Part shown: one piece after another, positions 15,763 to 24,464 of the stretch | Numbering within the stretch: position 1 is the stretch's first letter | Layout of the letters: the number at the start of each line of letters is the position of its first letter | Assembly (NCBI GenBank): GCA_035507035.1 | Contig: DATJOJ010000044.1 | Span: 1 to 64,000, forward strand | DNA length: 64,000 bases | Direction of reading: 5' to 3' | DNA from: DATJOJ01 sp035507035 | Lineage (GTDB): Bacteria; Acidobacteriota; Terriglobia; Terriglobales; Acidobacteriaceae | Notes under the pieces: generated by a model | What the model saw: the letters and a program-made list of their open reading frames with translations, nothing else | The model's database searches: none | Told to the model about the DNA's origin: nothing | Translations under genes and position numbers: made by a program

Positions 15763-16203
15763 ATGTTTCGCGGCAATCACCCAACTCGCGTCGACGAAAA
15801 GGGACGACTGAAAGTCCCCGCGGAATTCAAGCGCGTAATCGACGAAAAGTACGGCACGCAATTTTACATCACCAGCCTGGATGGCAAGGTTGCTCAAGTG
15901 TATCCCTTCGAGGAATGGCAGAGGATCGAGCAGAAGCTGGCCGGGCTTTCGACTTACAACCCGACCAAAAAGAAGTTTCTCAATCGCGTGAACTATTGGG
16001 GGCAGACGGTGGAAATCGACGGCCAGGGCCGCTTGCTCATGCCGCAGATGTTGCGCGACGCGGCGGAGATCAAGGGCGAAGTGGCCGTGACCGGCAATCT
16101 GACCTATTTGGAAGTTCGCAACCTGGAAGCGTACCGCAGGGAGATCGAGGAGCAGCCTTTCACGGCTGAGGATGAGAAGACGCTCGACGATCTGGGCATC
16201 TAG
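15763..16203 (+). CDS. mraZ: Transcriptional regulator MraZ
   Basis: The 146-residue protein has two AbrB-like SpoVT domains: residues about 5-50 (DEKGRLKVPAEFK) and 78-122 (EIDGQGRLLMPQMLRDAAEI). Its start, MFRGNHPTRVDEKGRL, is typical. MraZ is a ring-shaped DNA-binding protein that represses the dcw promoter; three matching boxes lie 140-160 nt upstream. Its stop codon overlaps the GTG start of rsmH, so the two are translationally coupled. It heads the dcw operon. Confidence 0.97.
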   Translation: MFRGNHPTRVDEKGRLKVPAEFKRVIDEKYGTQFYITSLDGKVAQVYPFEEWQRIEQKLAGLSTYNPTKKKFLNRVNYWGQTVEIDGQGRLLMPQMLRDAAEIKGEVAVTGNLTYLEVRNLEAYRREIEEQPFTAEDEKTLDDLGI

Positions 16204-17168
16204 TGGACGAGGGTTCAACAGACACCCCTCAGGGGGTTGGACGTGGTGGCAAGCACGTTCCAGTTCTTTTAAAAGAAGCGATCGACTTTTTAGCCGTCCG
16301 GCGTGGCGGGACTTATATCGACGCCACGGTGGGCCTTGGCGGGCACAGTTACGAAATCGCAAAACGCCTCGGCGCACCGGGACATTTGATTGGGGTCGAT
16401 AAAGATCCTGCAGCGCTGGAAATCGCGAAAAACGTTCTTGGTCCTTCGTCGTACGTCGTTGGTCAAGATCAAGAAGATTGGCCATCGATTGAATTGCGAC
16501 ATTCGTCATTCGCCGATCTTGCGAAGGACGTAGGACGAACGAAGCAGGACGGAATTGACGGCTTGCTCGCCGACCTCGGCGTAAGCAGCCTGCAATTCGA
16601 CGAACCGGCGCGAGGCTTTAGTTTTCAGGCGGAAGGACCGCTCGACATGCGGATGAATCCGCAAGCCGAGCTGACCGCCGAACAAGTGGTAAACCACTTC
16701 GACGAGCGTGAGCTTGCCGATGTGATTTACGAATTCGGTGAGGAAAGGAGGTCGCGGAGAATCGCCAGAGCCATTGTCCGGTCGCGGCCGATACGAAGTA
16801 CCGCGCAACTTGCGGAAGTCATATCAGCCGCGGCCCGGCCAATGAATCGGTTTAAAGACAGAAATACCGGGCGGATTCATCCAGCGACGCTGACCTTTCA
16901 GGCTCTCCGAATTTTCGTAAACCGCGAACTGGACGATCTGCGGGCGCTGCTCGAAACCGCCCCGCAGTTGCTGAAACCGGGCGGACGGATCGTGATCATC
17001 AGCTTCCACTCGCTGGAGGACCGCATGGTGAAAGATGCCTTCCGCGAAGGAGTGAAGCAAGGTCACTATCGGTTACTGACCAAGAAGCCAGTGACGCCCG
17101 GCCAAGAAGAGATCGATCGCAATCCGCGCTCGCGCAGTGCAAAGTTACGGGCAGCGGAGAGGATCTAA
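16203..17168 (+). CDS. rsmH: 16S rRNA (cytosine-1402-N4)-methyltransferase RsmH (MraW)
   Basis: This 321-residue SAM-dependent methyltransferase modifies N4 of C1402 in 16S rRNA. Visible motifs are HVPVLLKEAIDFL, IDATVGLGGHSYEI (SAM site), IDGLLADLGVSSLQFDEPARGFSF and HPATLTFQALRIFVN, ending IVIISFHSLEDRMVKD. It begins with GTG at 16203, overlapping the mraZ stop. A short insertion near residue 85-100 (QDQEDWPSIE) is longer than in many homologs. It sits second in the dcw operon, as in most bacteria. Confidence 0.97.
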   Translation: MDEGSTDTPQGVGRGGKHVPVLLKEAIDFLAVRRGGTYIDATVGLGGHSYEIAKRLGAPGHLIGVDKDPAALEIAKNVLGPSSYVVGQDQEDWPSIELRHSSFADLAKDVGRTKQDGIDGLLADLGVSSLQFDEPARGFSFQAEGPLDMRMNPQAELTAEQVVNHFDERELADVIYEFGEERRSRRIARAIVRSRPIRSTAQLAEVISAAARPMNRFKDRNTGRIHPATLTFQALRIFVNRELDDLRALLETAPQLLKPGGRIVIISFHSLEDRMVKDAFREGVKQGHYRLLTKKPVTPGQEEIDRNPRSRSAKLRAAERI

Positions 17169-17269
17169 AAGTTTCCGGGACGGCATCGCCTCTCTCTCAA
17201 GGGCGAAACAAAAAACCTTCTCTACGATGCCGTTCCGGAGAAGGTTCTGGGTAGGCAGGAGGCAACACG

Positions 17270-17428
17270 ATGTACACAGGCAATCTGATTGATGAACTGA
17301 TGAACGCTGTGGAGCGCGCCGAACGGCGCTCTCTGCAGGCGCGTTCTCCGGAAGAAAAACTTGCTTATTTCTACGCTGTAGCCCAGAGCGAATTGGCGCA
17401 GCGCGAGCCGTTGCAGGGAGTTGCTTAA
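17270..17428 (+). CDS. 52-residue small protein between rsmH and ftsL
   Basis: A short gene starts at ATG 17270 with an exact AGGAGG at 17257-17262, the best ribosome-binding site in the cluster, and its TAA stop is immediately followed by the ftsL ATG at 17429. The product begins MYTGNLIDELMNAVERAE and is an acidic/basic amphipathic helix followed by EEKLAYFYAVAQSELAQRE. No signal peptide or membrane segment is seen. The position between rsmH and ftsL, the strong site and zero spacing to ftsL indicate a genuine gene, perhaps a division or envelope adaptor; I do not recognise a family. Confidence 0.75.
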   Translation: MYTGNLIDELMNAVERAERRSLQARSPEEKLAYFYAVAQSELAQREPLQGVA

Positions 17429-17905
17429 ATGGCCGCAGCCGCAATCGCAGTTCAAGGCTCCGTTCAAGGTGTCGTCCGCCCACGCCGCAAGCCGTGCTGG
17501 ACGGGCACGCCGGAGATCTATTTTGCCAAGCCCATCGACAACTCACGCCTGGTGAAAGTCGAAGATCCCAGGCGCGGCCGCGAGATGAGACAGTTCGGCG
17601 TGGCGCTGGGGTGTCTTTTCCTGCTGGTGATGACGTTCACCTGGCAGCATTTCAAGGCAATTGAATACGGTTACAAGGTCGAAAGCCTGCGAGTCACTCG
17701 CGACGGTATGTTGGAGATGAACCGGACCCTGCAGTTGGAAGCGGCTTCGCTGCGTGCGCCGGACCGCATCGACAAATGGGCGCGAGCGCACGGCATGGAA
17801 CCGCCGCAAGCCGGCCAGATTATCCGCATGGAACCAAGTTCCTCGGAGTCGAGCATGCCGGTCATGGCGAGCGTGACGCCGGTTTCAGTGGTCTCGATAC
17901 CGTAA
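17429..17905 (+). CDS. ftsL: Cell division protein FtsL-like
   Basis: The 158-residue single-pass protein has a basic cytoplasmic N-terminus, a transmembrane helix at about residues 56-72 (FGVALGCLFLLVMTFTW) and a coiled-coil-like periplasmic segment (VESLRVTRDGMLEMNRTLQLEAASLRAP). That is the FtsL topology, and the position directly before ftsI supports the call despite low sequence conservation in this family. The N-terminal tail is longer than in Escherichia coli FtsL. FtsL bridges FtsB/FtsQ and activates FtsWI. It begins on the base after the stop of the 52-residue gene. Confidence 0.85.
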   Translation: MAAAAIAVQGSVQGVVRPRRKPCWTGTPEIYFAKPIDNSRLVKVEDPRRGREMRQFGVALGCLFLLVMTFTWQHFKAIEYGYKVESLRVTRDGMLEMNRTLQLEAASLRAPDRIDKWARAHGMEPPQAGQIIRMEPSSSESSMPVMASVTPVSVVSIP

Positions 17906-18028
17906 GAACCTTCGCCGCGGATTTGCGCGGATATACGCGGGTCGGCAATCGAGATGATCTGCGAAAATCAGTGGCTTGATTTCTGGCGGCTTGCAAAACA
18001 GGCCGCCATGTTTTTCTAGGGGCGAATC

Positions 18029-20215
18029 GTGGCTGCCAATACGCATCGGAACAGCAAGCTCCGGCTCTACATGCTGGCGTCGGTGCTGGTTCTATGGTGC
18101 GGGGGGATTTGCCTCCGTCTGGTTTATCTGCAGATCTTCCGCTACGGAACTTTTATTCAACGGGCCCAGCACCAGCAGCAACGAACCTTTGAAGTCTCTG
18201 CCCCTCGCGGTATCATCTACGATCGCAACGGCCGTGAGTTGGCAATGTCAATTGCCGTCGACTCGGTTTTTGCGGTGCCGACCGAGATGCCGGATCTCGC
18301 CGGAACGCTCTCGCTGATATCAAAGATTACAAAGACCGATCCTCGTGAACTTCTCGCTCACTGTCAGGCGGCCAGGACTTTCTGTTGGGTAGCGCGGCGG
18401 ACGGATGCTGACACGGCGCAGCGCATTCGCGCCCTCAATCTGCGTGGAATCTATTTCCAGAAAGAAGCCAAACGCTTTTATCCCAAGGGCGATTTGGCCG
18501 CGCAGATCATCGGCTATGTTGGCATGGACGATTCTGGTCTAAGCGGAATTGAGCGCGAGTTCGATGACGAATTGCGTGGCCAGCCAGGCGAAATGCTGAT
18601 CTCGGTAGATGCGCGGCGCAAGTGGTTCGGCAGCGTCGAGAAACAGCCGGAGTCGGGCCACAATGTCGTGTTGACCATCGATCAGGAAATTCAGTACATC
18701 GCCGAACGGGAACTTGATGCGGCGATGCAACAGAATCACGCAATCTCTGGAACCGTCGTCGTCGAGAACCCTCACACGGGCGAAATCCTGGCGCTGGCCA
18801 ACCGCCCGACTTTCAATCCCAATTTTTCGGACGAAATCACACCGGCCAAACTAAAGAATCACGCGATCAGCGATGTTTACGAACCGGGCTCGACGTTCAA
18901 GCTTGTGACCATCTCGGCCGCGGTCGATCAGGGACTCGCGCGCCCCGACGAGCTGATCGACTGCCAGCACGGATCCATTGTGTTGTTTGGGCATCGTATC
19001 CATGACTGGCATCCCTGGGGAGTTATGCCGGTGTCGGATGTTCTTGCACATTCGAGTGATGTGGGAGCGATCAAGATCGCTCTTCGGCTGGGCGATGAGC
19101 GCATGTACAAATACATTCGCGACTTTGGATTCGGCCAGCGGACGGGAATCGAACTGCCCGGCGAGACGCGCGGGATGACCAAACCACTGAGCCGGTGGTC
19201 GAAGATCTCTATCGGTGCAATTGCCATGGGCCAAGAGATCGGAATATCTGCGGTACAACTGGCGGCGATGGTTTCGAGTGTTGCTGACGATGGGGAGCTG
19301 GTGGGGCCGCGCATCGTGGCGGGCGAAACTCAGTCGCGGGAGGCACCCCAAACAGTCACATTTCATCCCGTGGACGAACGCAGAGTTGTGTCAACCCAGA
19401 CGGCGGCGGAGATGCGGCAGATGATGCAAGGGGTTGTGCTGCGTGGAACGGGTAGAAAAGCAATTCTTGACGGCTACAGCTCGGCGGGTAAGACGGGAAC
19501 GGCGCAGAAGTTTGATCCCATTACACACAAATATTCCCACACCAACTTCTTCGCCTCGTTCGCGGGATTTGCTCCCATCAACAATCCTGCCATTACCGTG
19601 GTTGTGATTTTCGATTCACCGATCGCGCCCACCATCATGCAGCGCGAAGGCGGCTGGGCAGCCGCGCCCGTGTTCAATCGCATCGCGCAACAAACATTGG
19701 AGTACTTGCACACTCCGCACGATATCCAGCTGTCACCTAACCGCTTGCTGCTGGCCTCTTCCCCACCGGCGAAAGAAGATGCTGTTAGCGAGGGTTCATC
19801 TGAGCGATTGGGCGATGCTTTCGACCTGACTGACGAAAATCCAAGCCTGGGGACGCCGACCGAGGCGGCTTCCGCTTCGGGAGCTATCCAGGCACCTGCG
19901 TCCGGGATCGTTCCGGCCGCGCTGCGGCAGAGTGAAACTCTACAGGAGCCGGCGCCACCCGCACAGCCTGCCAGCGTGCCTCCCAAAGCGAAAGATCCCC
20001 TGCCGACGAGCGGCACACTGGTGGTCGATATGGAGCAAGGCGGGATTGTGGTGCCTTCGTTCGCGGGAAAAAGCGTTCGGGCGGCAATTGAAATCGCCGA
20101 AGAGAATGGTTTGGATTTGGACGCTGTGGGCGACGGCTTGGCTCGCGATCAATCTCCGCCGCCGGGAGTTCGGGTGGCAAATGGGACGAAGGTGACGGTG
20201 AGGTTCACGCGGTAG
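18029..20215 (+). CDS. ftsI: Septal peptidoglycan transpeptidase FtsI (class B PBP) with PASTA domain
   Basis: The 728-residue protein has one N-terminal membrane anchor (YMLASVLVLWCGGICLRLVY), a PBP dimerisation domain (RGIIYDRNGRELA) and a transpeptidase domain with all three active-site motifs: STFK at 288-291, SSD at 342-344 and KTGT at 488-491. Residues about 560-665 form a Pro/Ala-rich linker, and about 665-728 a single PASTA domain (VVPSFAGKSVRAAIEIAEENGL). PASTA modules bind peptidoglycan and are commoner in Gram-positive PBPs and kinases, so this is noteworthy in a diderm. GTG start with AGGGG upstream. It works with FtsW, encoded downstream. Confidence 0.96.
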   Translation: MAANTHRNSKLRLYMLASVLVLWCGGICLRLVYLQIFRYGTFIQRAQHQQQRTFEVSAPRGIIYDRNGRELAMSIAVDSVFAVPTEMPDLAGTLSLISKITKTDPRELLAHCQAARTFCWVARRTDADTAQRIRALNLRGIYFQKEAKRFYPKGDLAAQIIGYVGMDDSGLSGIEREFDDELRGQPGEMLISVDARRKWFGSVEKQPESGHNVVLTIDQEIQYIAERELDAAMQQNHAISGTVVVENPHTGEILALANRPTFNPNFSDEITPAKLKNHAISDVYEPGSTFKLVTISAAVDQGLARPDELIDCQHGSIVLFGHRIHDWHPWGVMPVSDVLAHSSDVGAIKIALRLGDERMYKYIRDFGFGQRTGIELPGETRGMTKPLSRWSKISIGAIAMGQEIGISAVQLAAMVSSVADDGELVGPRIVAGETQSREAPQTVTFHPVDERRVVSTQTAAEMRQMMQGVVLRGTGRKAILDGYSSAGKTGTAQKFDPITHKYSHTNFFASFAGFAPINNPAITVVVIFDSPIAPTIMQREGGWAAAPVFNRIAQQTLEYLHTPHDIQLSPNRLLLASSPPAKEDAVSEGSSERLGDAFDLTDENPSLGTPTEAASASGAIQAPASGIVPAALRQSETLQEPAPPAQPASVPPKAKDPLPTSGTLVVDMEQGGIVVPSFAGKSVRAAIEIAEENGLDLDAVGDGLARDQSPPPGVRVANGTKVTVRFTR

Positions 20216-20275
20216 CTCTTAAACACCGGTGCACAGACACCCGGCGAAAACCGCAGACGAACTCTTAGCCTGGCC

Positions 20276-20281
20276 TATAAT
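20276..20281 (+). promoter_or_regulatory. TATAAT -10 element 8 nt before murE
   Basis: A perfect TATAAT at 20276-20281 places the predicted +1 at about 20288, two bases from the murE ATG at 20290, and no Shine-Dalgarno sequence is present. This predicts a nearly leaderless murE transcript from an internal dcw promoter. No convincing -35 was seen. Confidence 0.45.
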
Positions 20282-20289
20282 TCACTTCA

Positions 20290-21804
20290 ATGACGTTCGA
20301 ACAGCTCCTCTATGGCGCGGAAATCCTGTCTCGGAGCGGAAATCCCAACGTAAGCGGCTTGGAGTATGACTCGCGGCGCATCAAGCCGGGGAGCGCTTTC
20401 GTCGCCATGCGAGGCGAAACAAGCGATGGCAATCAATTCATCGACAAGGCCATCGCCAATGGCGCAGTCGCGGTGGTCACGGACTCGGCAAGTGAGCCGC
20501 CTCGCGCTGGAGTCGCCTGGGCGCAGGTTGCACATGGACGCCGTGCCTTGGCGAGGCTAAGTGCTAATTTCTACAAGCGGCCGGCAGAACGTCTCGCCAT
20601 TACGGGGATCACGGGAACGAACGGAAAGAGCACGACCGCCTTTCTGATTGAATCCATTTTGAGCGCGGCCCAACGCAAGAGTGCGCTAATTGGGACAATC
20701 GAATATCACGTGGCCGGAAAAGTTCTGCCTGCGCCGCACACGACGCCCGAGTCGCTGGACCTGAATCGTTTGCTGAATCAAGCTCTTGGGGATGGCGCAA
20801 CCGAAGCGGTAATGGAGGTCTCTTCGCACGCACTGGCGCAACAGCGGGTGTACGGGATTCCGTTTGATGTCGCGGTCTTCACCAACCTGACTCGCGATCA
20901 TCTCGACTATCACCACACGATGGAGGAATATTTCAACTCCAAGAAAATCCTTTTTGAAGGATGTGGCACGGATGCACCGCGACTCGCGGTGCTCAACACC
21001 GATGACGATCACGGGCAAAAGCTGGAGAAGGTCAGCACAAAAGTGGGGTCGCAGGTTCTAACTTATGGTCTGACGAGTGGCGACTTTCATGCGAAAAATC
21101 TTTCCATAACTTCACGCGGCTCGCGGTTCGATCTAAAGACGCCGACCGAGTGCGTTCCCTTATTCTCGCCACTGATCGGCAAAGTAAATGTCTACAATGC
21201 TCTCGCTGCATCGGCCGCAACTTATGCCCGCGGCTGCAAGATCGAAGTGCTTGTGCAGGGCTTAAGTGGCCTCACTCGAGTTCCGGGCCGATTCGAGCGT
21301 GTGGATTGTCAGCAGCCGTTCACGGTGGTTGTCGACTACGCTCATACGGATGACGCGCTGCGCAATTTGACCGCGTTGGCACGTGAGTTCGTGCAACAGG
21401 CCGGCAATCAGGGACGAGTGATCACGGTTTTTGGCTGCGGCGGTGATCGCGACCGCACCAAGCGTCCCTTGATGGGCGAAGCTGCCGGGCGCGGGAGCGA
21501 TTTCGCCGTGCTGACTTCCGACAATCCACGAAGTGAGGATCCGCTGGCGATCATTAATGATGCGTTAGTCGGGCTGCAGCGCTGCGGCACTCCGTACAAG
21601 ATTGAGCCCGACCGTAAGGCTGCGATTACACTCGCCGTCCGCGAAGCAAAACCCGGCGACATCGTTCTGATAGCCGGCAAAGGCCACGAAAAAGTTCAAG
21701 TCACTCGCGACGGATCCATTCCCTTCGACGATGTCGGAGTTGCTCGCGAAGTTCTGCGGGACGGAGGATATGGCTGCGAAGCCGCCTCCGGGAGAACAGC
21801 ATGA
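20290..21804 (+). CDS. murE: UDP-MurNAc-tripeptide ligase MurE (meso-DAP adding)
   Basis: The 504-residue Mur ligase attaches the third amino acid to UDP-MurNAc-L-Ala-D-Glu. The ATP loop is GTNGKST near residue 110, and the DNPR motif (TSDNPRSEDP, near residue 412) indicates specificity for meso-diaminopimelate, implying meso-DAP peptidoglycan. Also visible are VMEVSSHAL, NLTRDHLDYH and VVDYAHTDDALRN. The carbamylated-lysine region (YFNSKKILFE) is present. Its last four bases overlap murF as ATGA. A TATAAT hexamer just upstream suggests its own promoter within the operon. Confidence 0.97.
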   Translation: MTFEQLLYGAEILSRSGNPNVSGLEYDSRRIKPGSAFVAMRGETSDGNQFIDKAIANGAVAVVTDSASEPPRAGVAWAQVAHGRRALARLSANFYKRPAERLAITGITGTNGKSTTAFLIESILSAAQRKSALIGTIEYHVAGKVLPAPHTTPESLDLNRLLNQALGDGATEAVMEVSSHALAQQRVYGIPFDVAVFTNLTRDHLDYHHTMEEYFNSKKILFEGCGTDAPRLAVLNTDDDHGQKLEKVSTKVGSQVLTYGLTSGDFHAKNLSITSRGSRFDLKTPTECVPLFSPLIGKVNVYNALAASAATYARGCKIEVLVQGLSGLTRVPGRFERVDCQQPFTVVVDYAHTDDALRNLTALAREFVQQAGNQGRVITVFGCGGDRDRTKRPLMGEAAGRGSDFAVLTSDNPRSEDPLAIINDALVGLQRCGTPYKIEPDRKAAITLAVREAKPGDIVLIAGKGHEKVQVTRDGSIPFDDVGVAREVLRDGGYGCEAASGRTA

Positions 21805-23228
21805 AGCTGCCACTCTCTCGCATCGCAGAATTTCTCTCGGCAGCCGGAGAATTCGATCCCAACTCCGTTGCTTCTGGATATTCGATTGACTCCCGCACGA
21901 TTCGCCCTGGTGAGTTATTCTTCGCGGTGAAAGGCGATCACTTGGATGGCCATGACTTCGTTGCGCAGGCATTGGATCGAGGGGCGCTCGCTGCCGTGGT
22001 GCGCAGCGATCAGATCGTCCGATATTCAGCAAAAGGAGCTCTTCTCTCGGTAGGCGATACGCTGGTTGCTCTCCAAACCTTAGGGGCCTCGGTGCGGCGG
22101 TTGTGGGGAAAAAATGTCGTGGGCATCACCGGATCGACGGGCAAAACCACAACCAAGGAAGCGATCGCGCACGTTCTTTCTGGGCGCCTGCGCGTGCTGA
22201 AGTCAGAAGGAAATTTTAATAATCACTTCGGCCTGCCGCTGATGTTGCTCAAGCTTGAACCGCAGCACGATATCGCCGTCATTGAGATGGGCATGTCGCA
22301 CGCGGGGGAGATTACGGCGCTGGCCAAAATTGCGCAGCCAGAGATCGGAGTGGTCACAAATGTCGCCCCCGTGCACTTGGAGTTTTTCAATTCCGTGGCC
22401 GACATCGCGCGAGCAAAGTATGAGCTCGTGGAATCTTTGCCGTCCGGCGGAACGGCTGTGCTCAACGCCGATGACGAGTATGTTTCGCAGTTTGGCCGCG
22501 ATTTTCACGGCAAAGTGGTGCTATACGGCACCAAACCCATAGCTGACATTCGAGCGGAAAACATTCGACACTTCGGTCCGGATGGCTCCAGCTTCGAACT
22601 TGTTGTTGGAAGTTGCCGTGAGCCGGCAAAGCTGCCGCTGGTGGGTGTACATAATATCTACAACGCGCTGGCTGCGGTGGCTGTGGGCCTGGAACGCGGA
22701 TTGACGCCGTCCGAGGCCGCAGACCGCCTGGCTTCTCTAGCCCCAGCGGACAAGCGCGGGCAGGTTCTCCAACTCGGCAACATCACGGTCATCAACGATT
22801 GTTACAATTCCAATCCAAAAGCGCTTGATGCCATGGTTGATACTTTGGCCGCGATGCCGGCGAAGAGACGGATTGTCGTTGCTGGCGAAATGCTTGAGCT
22901 AGGACAGACCGGGCCGGAGTTACATCGACTCTCAGGCGCGCACATGGCGGAGAAAAAAATCGATCTCTTGTTGGGAGTGCGTGGTTTGGCGAAAGACATG
23001 GTCGAAGCCGCCCGAAAATCAGGAATGAAGGCCGAGTTTGTGACGACTTCGGAAGAAGCCGGCCAATGGCTAGCGAAGGAAACCAGGGCTGGCGATATTG
23101 TGCTCCTGAAAGCTTCGCGCGGGGTCAAGCTGGAAAAAGCGTTGGAGACATGGAAATCAATGGCAAGTAACAGCGCTGATCTCGGGTCGAACCACCGACG
23201 ACCGGCGACCAACGACCAACGACGATAG
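21801..23228 (+). CDS. murF: UDP-MurNAc-tripeptide--D-Ala-D-Ala ligase MurF
   Basis: This 475-residue Mur ligase adds D-Ala-D-Ala to the precursor. Motifs include the ATP loop GITGSTGKTTTKEAI near residue 109, EMGMSHAGEI, NVAPVHLEFF, GVHNIYNALAAVAVG and INDCYNSNPKALDAM, all typical of MurF. It starts with the A of ATGA shared with the end of murE, so translation is coupled. A Thr/Asp/Arg-rich C-terminal tail (LGSNHRRPATNDQRR) looks like a read-through into a common intergenic sequence, so the functional enzyme probably ends some 15-20 residues earlier. Confidence 0.97.
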   Translation: MKLPLSRIAEFLSAAGEFDPNSVASGYSIDSRTIRPGELFFAVKGDHLDGHDFVAQALDRGALAAVVRSDQIVRYSAKGALLSVGDTLVALQTLGASVRRLWGKNVVGITGSTGKTTTKEAIAHVLSGRLRVLKSEGNFNNHFGLPLMLLKLEPQHDIAVIEMGMSHAGEITALAKIAQPEIGVVTNVAPVHLEFFNSVADIARAKYELVESLPSGGTAVLNADDEYVSQFGRDFHGKVVLYGTKPIADIRAENIRHFGPDGSSFELVVGSCREPAKLPLVGVHNIYNALAAVAVGLERGLTPSEAADRLASLAPADKRGQVLQLGNITVINDCYNSNPKALDAMVDTLAAMPAKRRIVVAGEMLELGQTGPELHRLSGAHMAEKKIDLLLGVRGLAKDMVEAARKSGMKAEFVTTSEEAGQWLAKETRAGDIVLLKASRGVKLEKALETWKSMASNSADLGSNHRRPATNDQRR

Positions 23229-23244
23229 GTTTTATGGAGGCGGA

Positions 23245-24378
23245 TTGCTTTATTGGCTGCTGTACCTGAAGCTGTTTCATTACTTCCCGCCGTTCCGCAT
23301 CTTCCGCTATCTCACATTTCGGACTGCATTCGCCAGCCTCACCGCGCTTTTCACCGGATTGATTGTCGGCCCGCTGGTCATCAACCGCCTCCGCGAATTT
23401 CAAATCGGCCAATACATTCGCGAAGAAGGTCCCAAGGCCCATCAGAAAAAATCGGGTACGCCGACAATGGGCGGCCTGCTGATCGCGATTTCCATCGTGA
23501 TTCCGACGCTACTGTGGGCTGATCTCAGCAATCGCTTTGTCTGGATCGCGGTGTTGTCGACGACGGCTTTTGCCGCGATTGGTTTCGCCGACGATTACAC
23601 CAAAGTTGTGCACCGCAGAAATCTCGGTCTCACGGGTAAGGCCAAGTTGGGCTATCAGATTGCTGTCAGCATTCTTATCGCCGTGGCCCTGATCGCTATG
23701 CAGACCCGCAGTTTGTATTCAACCAAGCTGATGGTGCCATTCGTGAAGCAATTTCGTCCGGACCTGGTCATCACCTCTCTGGAGCGCGATCCGCACATCT
23801 GGTTCCTGGCGTTTGTGCCGTTTATCGCCTTTGTGGTGCTCGTCATTGTCGGTTCGAGCAACGCGGTGAATCTGACCGATGGCCTGGATGGCCTAGCGAT
23901 CGGATGCACGGTGATTGCGGCTGGTGCTCTAGCGGTCCTGACCTACGTTAGCGGCCACGCAACGTTTGCTTCGTATTTGGAACTGCAACGAATGCCGCAG
24001 GTCGGCGAGTTGACTATTTTTTGCGGCGCGATGGTCGGTTCGGCGATTGGATTCTTGTGGTACAACGCCCATCCCGCGGAGGTTTTCATGGGCGATGTGG
24101 GATCGCTGGCGCTGGGTGGGGCCATCGGCACGGTAGCCGTCATGATCAAGCAGGAACTATTGCTGCCCTTTATCGGCGGGATCTTCGTGATCGAAGCGAT
24201 CTCCGTCATTTTGCAAGTAGCCTCCTATAAATTGCGCAAGAAGCGAATCTTCAAGATGGCACCCTTGCATCATCACTTTGAGTTGCTGGGGTGGTCGGAA
24301 TCGAAGATCATCGTGCGATTCTGGATTGCCTCGTTGATATTCGCCCTGTTTGCGCTAACCACGCTGAAACTAAGATAA
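23245..24378 (+). CDS. mraY: Phospho-MurNAc-pentapeptide translocase MraY
   Basis: The 377-residue polytopic enzyme transfers phospho-MurNAc-pentapeptide to undecaprenyl phosphate to form lipid I. Landmarks are KKSGTPTMGGLLI, the aspartate-rich GFADDYTKV, NLTDGLDGLAIG, FMGDVGSLALGG and the histidine motif MAPLHHHFELLGWSE. About ten membrane helices are apparent. Translation begins at TTG 23245, supported by a strong TATGGAGG 5 nt upstream. The 16-nt spacing from murF indicates operon membership. Confidence 0.97.
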   Translation: MLYWLLYLKLFHYFPPFRIFRYLTFRTAFASLTALFTGLIVGPLVINRLREFQIGQYIREEGPKAHQKKSGTPTMGGLLIAISIVIPTLLWADLSNRFVWIAVLSTTAFAAIGFADDYTKVVHRRNLGLTGKAKLGYQIAVSILIAVALIAMQTRSLYSTKLMVPFVKQFRPDLVITSLERDPHIWFLAFVPFIAFVVLVIVGSSNAVNLTDGLDGLAIGCTVIAAGALAVLTYVSGHATFASYLELQRMPQVGELTIFCGAMVGSAIGFLWYNAHPAEVFMGDVGSLALGGAIGTVAVMIKQELLLPFIGGIFVIEAISVILQVASYKLRKKRIFKMAPLHHHFELLGWSESKIIVRFWIASLIFALFALTTLKLR

Positions 24379-24386
24379 TCTTTTCA

Positions 24387-24436
24387 CCACGGAGAAACAG
24401 AGGCACGGAGATATCTGGCACTTAGTTTCTCCGTGG
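24387..24436. repeat. Inverted repeat between mraY and murD (CACGGAG family)
   Basis: CCACGGAGAAAC (24387-24398) and GTTTCTCCGTGG (24425-24436) are a perfect 12-bp inverted repeat with a 26-nt loop that contains another ACGGAG unit. This resembles a widespread intergenic repeat of the form CACCACGGAGACACGGAGG. It may terminate or attenuate the upstream dcw transcript; the murD start has its own -10-like hexamer just after it. Confidence 0.6.
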
Positions 24437-24464
24437 CTCAGTATCTACGTGGTCTAATGTCTGA

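Noticed and set aside
21801..23228. C-terminal tail of MurF rich in Thr/Asn/Arg
   Set aside because: It may be read-through of an intergenic repeat, but a different stop cannot be proven from sequence alone, so I keep the annotated end.
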